Assembly: GCF_047948215.1 (NCBI RefSeq)
Contig: NC_134460.1
Coordinates: 128,696,324-128,760,323 of the forward strand
DNA: 64,000 bases
Source of the DNA: Lycorma delicatula
Taxonomy: Eukaryota > Arthropoda > Insecta > Hemiptera > Fulgoridae
Direction: 5' to 3'
The notes under the pieces were generated by a model, which was given only the letters and a program-made list of their open reading frames with translations, was not told where the DNA came from and made no database searches. A program made the translations under genes and the position numbers. Positions 23,506 through 34,210 of the stretch are shown piece after piece; position 1 is the stretch's first letter; each line of letters starts with the position of its first letter.

Positions 23506-24659
23506 AGTTTATTATATGTATATATAATAATTTAAATGGATATGATTTATTATTTCATAATATAAACTTTATCCAAAACTTATTACTATTGAAAGTACAC
23601 TGTACAAAATTTAGGCTATCAGAAATGTGAAGAGAAAACAACAAAACATTTTATTCCGTTCTAAAGCAAGTTATATCTAAATAAACGGATTTCTTTATTT
23701 CACAATATTAAATAGTACAGGCGGTGCACTATCCATTATAACTAGATAATTGTAAAGTTAAAAGTAAAATTACCCCTGTTACTTATAATTAAAAGGATGT
23801 AATTAAAAGATTTAGAAAATCTTTTACAGAAAGAGAATATTTAGCTTTAATTTGAAGAAACTTTAAACAAAATTAAATTAAATAACAGAAGAGATTCGTT
23901 CTTGGCATATGTGATCCTAGTCATACATGATAAGTGTACGTGAATATGAGTATTATACAATTTAAATAGAACGTGTTATGAATGCAAAATGATATTATTC
24001 ATAGAATATCATGAAGACCATGTTCAGTTGGGCTAAATGCTTATGGGAATTAGTTGGCAGTTCTATAATGTAACGGTGGGTAGAAGAGAACAGACATTGC
24101 AGCCCCGACTCGCAATTGCGTTTTCAATCAATATGGTAATAATTTTCAGCTTTGAACTCAACCGTTCCGTCATTTCGCATTGAATTTGATAGAAGTAAAG
24201 GGCTAAGGAGTGGGGGAGAGAGGAAGAGAAAGAGAAGGAGATAAAATAAATGAGAAAGGGCAAGTTACAGTTAGATGGGTGTGGGTGAGGGAGAGAGTAG
24301 AGAAAAGAGAGTTCTATATGTATTGCTTGAGAGAAAAGAAGAGGTAAATTTTCTCTTTTTCTCCCTCGAGAGATAAAATGAATGAGCGTCTCGGAAGCAT
24401 AGGATTTTGATATCCTTTGTTTCTTTACATGTATGTTTTATATATCTACAAAACCTACAGGTTTTGTTTTATACATAAAGGCTAATATAACAAGCGTACT
24501 TACCTAAAAAATTTCACTGCAGTTTCAAACAAAATAAAATAAATTGTTTCTTTAAATAATCGAATTAGATATATATTTAACTTGAGCCTGTTTATATATA
24601 TATATTTACTGATGTGTTGTTTTATTTTATAATTGATTTTTTAAAAAAAAGTTTTATAA
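23506..24659. other. AT-rich spacer with a purine-rich patch
   Basis: No gene seen. The plus strand is strongly purine-rich (GA repeats) between about 24190 and 24350, beside a CTCGAG and an inverted pyrimidine stretch at 24350-24368. The open frame at 24063-24263 (minus) is a serine/leucine-rich artefact of that tract. Confidence 0.45.
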
Positions 24660-25460
24660 GGGGTCTGATCCTGTCATAGATGTACAGATAGAATAGCAAC
24701 CCGCCTGGCTAGGAATCAGCCTAGGTGCTTACTTTGCCAAGATAGACGTTTTGACATTGAGCCCCGGTTAGCTGAGATATCCGCTGTTAGGATGAGAATG
24801 GATTTGTGAAAAACTCTGTGATGCAGTTGTGGTGTGGGTAGGCATTAACCTCTCTCCCAAAATAGACCACAGCATAGAGAAGTAAGATATATTTCCATTA
24901 GAGGCTGATTACATTTTTGAATCTGTTTCTTGATTTTTAAGTAAATCAAGAGAACTTTCAGTAAATTGAAATGTAGGAGATAATTGTCGTTGTTCTGATC
25001 AACACTTGTTTTGCTGGTATGAGGATAGTATTTTTGGTGTTTAAAACTCACTGAAGTAATGATCTAAGTGCAAAGTCTAATTAAAGATAGAAAAAGCTTT
25101 TGCGTGAAACCTTTGGTGTTAGAGGAAGGCGCGGGGATCACGCTTCCGCGAATCGGTGAATTTGATAGGTGGTGAGGGTTGTAAGTTATGCCTGGTGGTC
25201 GTGGCCATACAAAGACGATGATAGTAGATTGTGTAAATACACTGATGGAAATATCTGCCGAGGCATTTGCATTGGTGGTATCCTGACAGTGACCCAACTG
25301 ATGACACAGTTGTGTTATCAAGTTTAGAGAGCCTAAAAACGACCTCCGGTAAAACCCATCAGGACTAGGAACGGAGGGGGTGGTGTGGTGATCGGGATCG
25401 TCACAAGGAGGGTGTATACACCCTCCTGTACACCCTGTATTTCCCTCCGGGGGTCAGAAA
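24660..25460. other. Moderately GC-rich segment, unclassified
   Basis: Two GC-richer blocks (24660-24880 and 25080-25450) separated by AT-rich DNA. Minus-strand frames 25051-24845 and 25321-25064 are open but match no family I know. The right block ends in a 22-bp perfect palindrome (25406-25427). Tentatively an unidentified repeat. Confidence 0.35.
25406..25427. repeat. Perfect 22-bp palindrome
   Basis: AGGAGGGTGTA followed by its exact reverse complement. The sequence ACACCCT recurs just after it (25431-25436), suggesting a small repeat cluster. Confidence 0.9.
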
Positions 25461-27440
25461 GTTAATTTTTTCTAAAATATTTAATATTTTTGTTTCGAAA
25501 TATTGAAAATCTAGTTTCGCGTAATATCTAGTTAAAATCTGACACATTTTAATGTGTTATTTTTTAAAAAAAACTTCACAATTTTTATGTTTGCATTTGG
25601 TTTCTGTAGTTTTTATTTTAAACAAGCAATTATCTAAGTCGGGATGGGAGTGCTAGTATATCTTTTCGCTTAATTCACGCCATCGCGTAATTCACGCACC
25701 TGAATTTTTAAACAATAATTTAAAAAAAAATCTAATGAAATAAATATTATTTTTTCACTATCACATTTTAGTTTCATTATACGCATTGTAAAATCATTTC
25801 CTCGCAGTAATCACGCATCTCTTTTTAGTTAAAAAGTTTTGGTCAAAAAAGTGTGCGAAAATATTACGCGAGTAAATAGGGATAAACGGTTTATTTCTTT
25901 AAACTAATAAATGATTTTAACTTGGAATCTGAATGTTGAACGATTTAACTTCAACAATTTCCAGTTTAATTTATTGTTCAAAAATATATTTCGAACAATT
26001 AGTTTTGTTACAACAGATAAGTAACAGTTTACATTATAAAAATATTTTCAATTTTCCTATAACAGTAACAGTAATTTCCAAAATATTATCAATTTAATAA
26101 TTAAAGCACGGACGCAGTTTTAAAATGTAAAGAAACAGTATTTTCATTTGTATTTAATTCTTACAGAATATTTAGTAGTTAAAATTATTAGCCAAATTGA
26201 AGTGCCTTATTGAAATTAAAAGTATCGTTTTTGAAAATTGTTTTTATTTAAAAAAAAAACACAAATAAAACCAGTCATACGAAAAAATAAGAATTTATAG
26301 TTTTAGGCTTTTATGAATGATCTTTCTTATTTTATGTGAAGACTGTACTTACGAAAAGCTTTCACCTACGTAAAAGATACATAGGTAAATATCAGTATGT
26401 ATTTACCAGCCTTCACTTCCATTGTGTGAAATTTTAATAATAAATATACTTAAAAAAAGGGCTTAAAAGATTTATTAAATGCTTTTTCAAATATTACTTA
26501 AATTGAAAAGTCAACGACAGATAAAAAACCTATTAAAGAAATTTCGGTCCCGACTTCATAAATCTAAAATTAAAAAAAAAAAATTGGAATGTCATTTTTA
26601 AAATTTTAATTGCGTTTTTTGTAGTCGGTTTTTTTTAAAGTTCTTTTTTTAGAGTTTTCATTTTTATATAACTATGGGGAGACCTACAAAAAAACTGGCC
26701 GGTAAAAACAGGGCTGTTGTCATGAAAAAAGTTTTAAAAAACTTAGAGTAACTAATACAGTATAAATGACGGCTCTACGTATTATTTTTTCAAACCATAA
26801 ATTTTCCTACTATTTCTTAAATTACCAACTGAAACTATTTTATGTATAGGAATATTATGAAGCAGTTATCATAACTATAAAAATCCAGTATTAAGTAACA
26901 ATTGTGAGTACATCAAATGAATAAAATATGTAACTATGCTGTCTGTACAGACAATATATTTTTCATTAATGATAAGTGGAAAAACTTACAGGAAGACAGG
27001 TAGAGAACAAAAATCAAAATAGGTCCTATTACTTAAGAGTAAAGGTTAAACACAAGTAAAAAAAGAAAAAAAAAGAAAACTAACCAAAGTTTTTGTTGTT
27101 TTTTTTTAACCAAGAGGTATGTGAAATACAATATAATTATTTAATTTTTAAATTCTGATGAAAAAATAACTAAAGAAAGTGTGTTACTTCAATTTATGAA
27201 TTTCTAAAAAAAAAACTTCAAGGAATTTTAAGAAAACATTTGTAATGAGATAACAGAATTATAATTTATACATTGGAATTGTTTTGTCAGTGTGGAGGGT
27301 GGAATTGTAAAAGAAGATATTTTGGTAGTTAGAATGAATAAGATTGATACTTTAAAGCGTCTAATCTTGTCGACAGCGAGATGGATTGAGTGATTGGCTA
27401 ATGCAATGGAAGAGAAGGAAGTGCAAGTGGTACAAGTAAA
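25461..27440. other. AT-rich spacer, no gene seen
   Basis: Featureless AT-rich DNA. The open frame at 27228-27443 (minus) is serine/isoleucine-rich with no domain. Confidence 0.5.
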
Positions 27441-27449
27441 CAAAATGAA

Positions 27450-27800
27450 TGAACGAATGACTCAGTCAACTGAACTCGTATCGTATGTCTACTGAATATT
27501 GCCTCAGGATGACTTCGCAAGACCCGTTGTAAAGAGAAACAGAGCGATAGAAAAGGGGAGAGGAACAGTTGAAGCGTTGTTTTTTTGGTAGGTGGAGAGT
27601 AAGGGAGGGGGTGTTGAAAGCAATTAAGGTTGTATCAATCATTGCAGGAGTGTCCCGTGACGTCATCAATCAACAGCCTGGACAAAAGCCCGGGAAGTGA
27701 GCGCGCACTGTGTCACCGCAGTATCCCGTCTCTCCTATCGTCTCGTCGTTCCTGATTTCATTCAATACAACGTGCCCTGTCCATTGTACTGTGCGTATAT
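27450..27800 (+). promoter_or_regulatory. Candidate CpG-richer promoter or enhancer with CRE palindrome
   Basis: A GC-richer, CpG-containing stretch with no repeat or retroelement hallmark. It holds the full ATF/CREB palindrome TGACGTCA at 27658-27665, then GCGCGCAC at about 27701-27708 and several TCTC/TCGTC runs. The A/G-rich upstream part (27540-27620) resembles GAGA-type promoter DNA. No TATA box is obvious and no coding exon follows, so if it is a promoter the transcript's exons lie outside what I can recognise. An enhancer or a conserved first exon are alternatives. Confidence 0.4.
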
Positions 27801-28799
27801 GATTTAGGGACATGTTTTTAGCAATATTATTGTAATATAATTATTTCGTTTTTTTTTTTTATTCCATTTGCCTTTGGGCTAAAAGCTTTTACAACGGTAG
27901 TAACCCTCCCTAAAATCCTACCTCTGTAACCGTCATATGTATGAGATTTAACTTTCAATTGTTAAATCAATTTCATTCCATCACGTAGGTTGAAATACAA
28001 TAAATTATATAATAAGCGAAGCAGCAATAATGTGAAACTGCATAAATATCGTACCTGATAAATTTGAAATCAATTTTCCAAAGTTTGTTTCATCGTAATT
28101 TATTTAAAATTTAGCTAAATTCAAAATCTATTGATGAGGATCAGCTCCTGATTATTTTAATAATGTTTGAGTAAAATTTGGACGCTACATTAAATGATTA
28201 AATAATTTTGAATATTGTACTATTCCTATTTATCAACTATTTCGTTAGAACTTAGTAAGAGTCTGCAGAACTGGACGTCATGGCGAAGTCAACGAACTAT
28301 GTTTACAGTTCTAAACATGACGTAACCTACAAGTGAAATGAAAATGGGGGAAAAATAATAAAATAAGCATAAAACATTTTATTTCAGTTCAATTAAATTT
28401 GTAATAAAGAATACTTTCAAAAAATACCTCGAATTTTGTTAGACAACGGTTACAATTTTCATCCATTTGATGAATTGCGGGACTCGAATATGGCACTTTT
28501 TTCTCAGAAAGGTGGATTTATGAATCGCGCCGCTAGGTAGCAGTGCATGATGTACCAGGTAGCGTACAAAAATTGATTATGTATGTGAAATAATAAAATT
28601 TAAAAGAAATTACGCTACAGCTTGTTTTAATAGTAAATGCTCTAATTTAAATGAGTGTACTGAAGATGAAACAATTTTTTTAATTCGCATCACTTCATTA
28701 AAAAAAAAATAAAATAAAATTATTATATTACAAGAGATTATAGGTGCTAATAAAACACAAAAAACGCGAACAGTAGGAAAGTATTTCAAATGTGGTACG
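27801..28799. other. AT-rich spacer with short repeated GC motif
   Basis: No gene seen. GAATCGCGCCGCTAGGTA at about 28521-28538 recurs with few changes (GAATCGCGGCGCTAGTTA) at about 28799-28816, close to the probable 5' end of the LINE that follows. Confidence 0.5.
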
Positions 28800-29160
28800 A
28801 ATCGCGGCGCTAGTTACATGAGGTCGAGGTCGGGATCGGGTAACACATAGTTGCATTTTTACCCGCTCTGTCTTTGCGTTCTTTTTATTAAAGTTTCTTG
28901 AATTTTTTGTTTCGTTTTTTGTTTTTATTGTTGGTTTATTAGTTTTATTATTATTTTGTTGTGTTCTTTTGAAGTCTTCAGTTGTTTTTTTAGTTTTTAA
29001 TTACAATTTAAGAAGTTGTTTTTGGTAGTAACCTAGTGTTCCTAAAGGTTGCTAAGGTCTGTTTATATACGTAAACAAGTTTATTTACATTTAGTTTGCA
29101 AGACGTACGATAATATTTAATTATCTTCAGTGTTTGAGTTTCTTTTTTTTTCTGTGTGAC

Positions 29161-30900
29161 ATGCCTAGGAAGAAGGATAAGGCGTTGGAAAAGTTGGATG
29201 CCTTACCTCGGGGCGCCAGGCGTAGTTGTTCGTCAAGCCTCGAGGTGAGTGCCGACGAGGCGGATCGTAGTATGACCGACACTGAATGCCTCTGCAGGGC
29301 GTCGGGGTGGGCTCCTTGGGATCCAGGGGGATATCTTGGTCAGGCCGGGTTGGTTATGAGCCGGCTGGAGGATTCCCTGCATCCCGCGACGAAAGGATGG
29401 AGCTGGCTGAGCCTTCGGCCAAGAGAGTTATTGTACAAGCGCGTGCAGTGGAGCCGGAGGAGACCAATATACCTCCTACAACTATTAGCCCCCCCCCCCC
29501 CCGTGAAGAAGAGGCGGGGCCTAGCTCGCTCAGAGGCTGAAGGAGGCCTGACGCCCATAGATAATTGTGATGGGTTAATGGAGATTGTCAACAGTTTGAT
29601 GTCACTCAGTGAGAAGGAAATTATGAGCACGAACGTGGTAAGAAGCCTGGCTACGACGCTCAGAGACAGAGCCAGAGACGTGGTCGGTATTGTCCATGGG
29701 CTGCCAATCGTGGCTAAAGAGACTGACAACAAAGTAACGCAGACGCTAGAGGTGAGTCAGAAGGAAGTTAGGTGAAAAAGTAGATAATGTACTGAGTTCG
29801 GGTGCGATGGAAGATCTAGAAGCAGTAATGGGGACCCGGTGGCAGCGGAACAGATTCCAGACAGTAAAAGTAACTCGAGGTACACCTCCGGCGACGGACG
29901 ATGGAAATCAAATTTTCCTGGTTCCTGGAAAACAATAGCAAAAGAGGTATTTATATACGGATATAATACGGGAGGTGGCGTCGAGTATGGGAGACAAACT
30001 GAGCACAGGAACCGCCTTATCTAACGGCACAGTGGTTAAGGACTATCGTAATACTGAGTATCTCTATCCGGAGGATGCAGATGAAGACAAAACTGCAGTA
30101 TTTGTCGTAGTTGTGGATGAAGGCAATGATGAGGTAGGAGACAAATTCTCCAAGATATTGAAATTCTGGGCCAGACGAGAGGATAAATCAAGGGAAACAT
30201 GGTCCTTATCGATAAAGGAGGCAGACCAAAACAGAAGATGCAGAAACCTAAGACAACTCTAGTAACGATAAAAAAACTGGCGTTAGTTTTGCAGACCTCA
30301 GCCAGCAAGTAAAAACGGTTCTAATGAATGACCTTGCTGAGGATATTATGTCAGTAAGGAAGGGGAAATCGGATATGATGGAAATCAGGATCAGGAGTAC
30401 ATCTATGAAGAAAGAGAATATTCTGAGACGTCTAGGTACCAAAATTGAAAACGGGGTTGTAACAGAATCGTGGTTGGCTACAAGATTGCAGAACAGCGCT
30501 ATTTCACATCAAACGGATGGACTCAGATACCATAGTGGAAGAAATAGTAAAGGCGATTCGTAAAGAGGTGGGGGCAGATACGCCGGTCCGGGTGTCAGGA
30601 TTGAGACCGGCTTACGGGGCGACCCAAAAAGCAACCAATCACCTACCGGTCCCAGAGGCCAAGAAATTGGCAAACAAGGACCGGATAATTCAGGGATGGC
30701 ATTCTAGCAGGATAGAACCCCGAATGGATGACATGCGTCATAGAACCCCGAATGGTTTGGGCATGCGTCGGCAAATTGCAAGGGAACCAACCAGGCCAAT
30801 CTCTGCTTCAATTGCGAGGGAGCAGACTACAAGATTGGTGAATGCGTAGAGCCTAAAAGGACTAAACAGTCTAGGGTTCTTTTAGACCTTTAGGCCTAAA
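29161..30900 (+). pseudogene. R1-type LINE ORF1 (gag-like), broken
   Basis: ORF1 proteins of this clade bind element RNA and carry C-terminal zinc knuckles. The likely start is 29161 (MPRKKDKALEKL). Coding sense then moves between frames: EPSAKRVIVQARAVEPEE in a second frame around 29410, and back to the first after a run of 14 C at 29489-29502 (GLMEIVNSLMSLSEKE, VVRSLATTLRDRA). After further breaks, 30324-30440 reads DIMSVRKGKSDMMEIRIRST and 30517-30700 reads DSDTIVEEIVKAIRKEVG and RVSGLRPAYGAT, the segment just before the knuckles in this family. A zinc knuckle CFNCEGADYKIGEC (about 30802-30843) has Y where the conserved H should be, and the preceding knuckle is reduced to FGHASANC. A tandem duplication of ACCCCGAATGG (about 30717 and 30744) lies between. 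Several frameshifts make it non-functional. Confidence 0.8.
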
Positions 30901-30970
30901 AGGAGCCTAGACTGTTGCGTAAGAGGACATCTGTTGCCTAGAGTAGTTGCGTAAGAGGACACCGGATCGG
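30850..30970 (+). repeat. Inverted and direct repeats at the ORF1/ORF2 junction
   Basis: AACAGTCTAGG at about 30866-30876 pairs with CCTAGACTGTT at about 30906-30916, enclosing CCTAAAAGG and related inverted copies. Just after it GTTGCGTAAGAGGACA is repeated twice, about 32 bp apart. It could be a folded RNA element between the two LINE frames or debris of local duplication. Confidence 0.65.
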
Positions 30971-31002
30971 AGGCCGGGAGTGTGAACATCATCGAGTATG
31001 AA

Positions 31003-31150
31003 CTGCCTTCAGATTAATGTTGGCAGAAGGTCAGTCGCACATTTTCGCACTGTTAGTGTGGAATGTTGCGATGGGGAAGAGCATCGACTTAATTTTGGTA
31101 GCGGGACCGAACCACAAGAAAGTCTGTAGAGGCTTCGCTAACTCTATATA
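31003..31150 (+). pseudogene. R1-type LINE ORF2 start (endonuclease N-terminus), fragment
   Basis: MNCLQINVGRRSVAHF at about 31001-31048 matches the L-Q-I-N-x-x-R opening of APE-type endonucleases in R1-clade ORF2. A one-frame shift then gives LLVWNVAMGKSIDLILVAGPNHKKV, in the place of the family's D-I-L-x-x-S-E-P-N segment; the glutamate of S-E-P-N is replaced by G here (A-G-P-N), which removes a catalytic position. The fragment ends near 31150. Confidence 0.7.
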
Positions 31151-31370
31151 CGTATAGAACTTCAAAAATTGTAAATAGGTTTTTAGTAATTATGTGTGGG
31201 ACGATACTTAGAGTTATCTCTAATCAAAACTTACCGTATAAAATAAAATATTTTATTAAATACTGTATTCCCAAAATAAAATTTTTAACGAAATTAGGAG
31301 GATAATTCGTTCAAGAACAAACAACTCTCAGCACAGCAAAGTCCAGGAGTTTCATCATTCGACTTTTTTT

Positions 31371-32061
31371 ATTTCCTTTTACAAAGTAAAGGAAGTATTG
31401 TGATCGCCAAAAATTTCGGTTTTCAGATTTCATGGGAAATATTCGTTTGGACCACTCCTGAATCCCCTTTTGTCTACTTTCGGCGTACGTATTTATCTCG
31501 CATAACTAAAAAACGATTAGCCGTACGATGTTAAAATTTTTCGATTTAAGTTGTAAAATCTAGTTGTGCACCTCCCTTTTCATTGTAATCGACTGAACCA
31601 AAAGTGTCCAAAAAAGCCCAAAATCCTAACTGTTTGGATTTTGGACTTTTTTTACTGCAGTTCTAAGCCCTCATTGAGAGATTTTCAATAATATATATAT
31701 AATAAGTGGTACTTACTTTCATAGATTATATAAGCTATGAAATAGCCTATATGATATTATAGCCAAATGAAATTTTAATTAATGATATATTTGGATCTTA
31801 GAAGGGGAAGGCACATCGGTTTGAATCAGGCATTATCTTCTCTTTTTTAACTTTTTTTTAAAATTTAAATATACTGATTTATTAATAATTATTAACCTCT
31901 GATTGTAAAAAAAATTGCGATAAATAATAATTTATTAATAACAATAAAGAAAATATCAAAAGTTATAAATGAAATAAAATGTTACCTACTTTTCATTTTA
32001 AAATATGTGCATATGTAATTTGGTTGGTGTATAGGAAGTCATGTAGTGTTCACATCAGAGT
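31371..32061 (+). mobile_element. Family B MITE-like element, most complete copy
   Basis: About 690 bp with all blocks seen in the partial copies. Left terminus ATTTCCTTTTACAAAGTAAA; ATTGTGATCGCC; GTATTTATCTCGCATAACTA and AAAAACGATTAGCCGTACGA; ATCTAGTTGTGCACCTCCC; a hairpin with 15-bp arms (31612-31626 and 31636-31650, one G-T wobble); AGTGGTACTTACTTTCATAG; AATTAATGATATATTTGGATC; the tRNA-like ACATCGGTTTGAATC; an AT-rich tail; and the right end TGTATAGGAAGTCATGTAGTG. The terminal inverted repeats are degraded in this copy but clear in those at 5.9 and 7.8 kb. It has no open frame, so any mobility would depend on another element's proteins. Confidence 0.82.
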
Positions 32062-33975
32062 TTTTGAGCATTGCATTGGTTAAATATTTTAATCACGTTA
32101 CCTTTCAGAAGTCTTTCAAATTTAGATACTTAATTTTAGTGTGATAATCAAAAGCTGCTTTGAGATGTAACACATTTCACGAAGGTTGAACTCGATTTTT
32201 AGCCGAGCGTATACATTGCTCTTAAAGTCTTTGAGAATTCTATGTAATAGTTTCAGGTGATTTACGATCATAAACTCTAGTAAAGGTTAATTTCTCTATC
32301 TGTAACCTCGGCGATCTAGACTTTATAAAAATATTAATAACAAACTGAAAGTCGAATCTATGTCTATTATATATATGTACGGCTTGCCCTAATGGAAGTT
32401 CTTAGTTCACATAATAACTTTATAAAAAAGTCGATATTGACATCGAAATTCAATATTACTCAAACCATCAAAACTATGTTAAACCAGTAAACCGTTGTCA
32501 TTTCATTTAATTTTATTATCAAACTAATTTATTTTTACATATATTACGAAATTAATACAGACTGATCTTTTATAGACAATGACATTAAATTTAATAAATT
32601 GCGTAACTTCTAAAAAAGTCGATATTGATATAGAAACAATATAGACAATATTTATCGATTTAGAAAATACATTAAATTTAGCAAAAATAGTTCTAGATTA
32701 TTTTTTATACATTTTTTAATTTATGATTTATATAGTAGTGAGATTGATGATGTTTGACTTTTAAATATTTTAGGGTCATAAGAAAGCTGTGGTTAAAATT
32801 TAGTAACGATTGTTTCAGTAGTTCTCGCCGATATCGGAAACGTAAAAGACAATTGTCTATTTACATAATTGCAAGATTATTTTTTTCACATCAAAAAATC
32901 CAAGTTTCATAAAGTTACTTATACACACAGCTAGACGTTAACAAGAACTTACGGACATTAAAAAAAAAAAAAAAATGGAAACTTTTATTAAAAATCAATT
33001 TGAGTAAATTGTAAACTAGTTTATAATGTATTTCAAAGGAAAAGTTACATATTTTCCCTATAACATTATATAAGAAAAATATAATAATTCAATTGTGGAT
33101 AAACAAGATCGATAGGTATCTATAACATTACTACGAAAAGTGAATGTATGAAATAAGAAAAAGATGTTACGGAAGTGTGGGAAGTATAAGATAGTAGAGA
33201 AGAGGGAGTTAGTTGAAGAGCTCTGATGACGGTCATAAGAAGGACTGGTTGGAAAAGGGGCATGGAGAAAAGGGATGGATATCTGGAATAATATTTCCAT
33301 AGAGCAAAGGATGCAAAATGGCGCGATCCATCATGGTGAGTGAAGGATAAGGAGTGTGTCGGGGTTGGTCGGCGACCCTCAGGGCAGTTCCTCACAGCTG
33401 ACCCCCCATCCTTTTCTAAATCTAACCCCCATATATATTGACCGGCTTCATACTAACGTTATTCTTTTTGGGACATTCAAGTCCAAATTATGCTGAATAA
33501 AATTGAAATACGCGTGAAAAATAAGTTCCCATAATTTATTAGTCTACTACTTCTTTTCCACCAAAAAATATACAGCTTGAATAAATTTATGTCCTGTAAA
33601 TTTTCTTTGTTATATGTTTATATATACACTTTTTCATTCGAGCATTCTCAATAAGTATAAAAATAACTCACCTTATCTAAAATAAAAGAAAATCTTTCAA
33701 AATACATAAATTATTAAAAATATACCAAATATAATTTTGCATGCGAGCGTTTCTTTTAATGAAAATAGAATAATTTTATATTAAAATAGAGAGAGAATTA
33801 TGAAATTTAAATTAAAGTCTCAATCATCGTTATAGACGTAGGAATTGTAAATTAATACTAAATTCAATTTGTCCTTATCTGTTTTTTGAAATGATATTTA
33901 TTTAAAAGATATGACAAAAGAATACAGTGATAAAGATTTTGTAAAATATATTAAAAATATACTTGTGTATACATA
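32062..33975. other. AT-rich spacer, no gene seen
   Basis: Mostly featureless. A purine-rich plus-strand stretch at 33150-33300 and a small GC-richer patch at 33355-33430 (TCGGGGTTGGTCGGCGACCC) have no readable product; the minus-strand frames across them (33058-33395) are low-complexity. Confidence 0.5.
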
Positions 33976-33980
33976 TATAT

Positions 33981-34210
33981 AAAAGCCGGGCGTTCAGATC
34001 AGTCCAGGCGAATCCCGGAGCCAACTCAGGTGCTCCTCGGGGCCTTCCGGGGCCAAGGGACCTACTCCATAGCCGCAGAGCTCGCCATTACCAATTTGCC
34101 ACGGGGACCGGCGCCCTGAACAACCGCACTGCTTACTTGCGGTCTCCATTCCTATCTACACAGAAGGGTCCATCCCCTGCATCCCCGCACTGTACATTAT
34201 CCTCGTAGTT
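33981..34210. other. Sharp GC-rich island, probable retroelement fragment
   Basis: About 230 bp of strongly GC-rich DNA with abrupt edges in AT-rich DNA, similar in composition to the LINE fragments at 19.5, 40.7 and 52 kb. I could not align it to them or find a target-site duplication. A plus-strand frame (33963-34208) is open but resembles no protein family. Most likely an unrecognised retrotransposon piece. Confidence 0.4.

Larger units (their letters stand above)
28800..31155 (+). mobile_element. R1-type LINE relic, 5' half only
   Basis: A plus-strand element comprising a GC-richer then T-rich leader (28800-29160), ORF1 (29161-about 30900) and the first part of ORF2 (about 31005-31150), after which normal AT-rich DNA resumes. 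Loss of the 3' end is the opposite of the usual 5' truncation, so a later deletion or rearrangement is likely. There is no poly-A tail at the right edge and I see no target-site duplication. Confidence 0.75.

Noticed and set aside
29340..29732. 130-codon minus-strand frame
   Set aside because: It is the shadow of the R1-type ORF1, which has family motifs on the plus strand.
30713..30960. Direct repeats as a CRISPR or tandem array
   Set aside because: Only two copies of each unit, located inside a decayed LINE ORF1/ORF2 junction.
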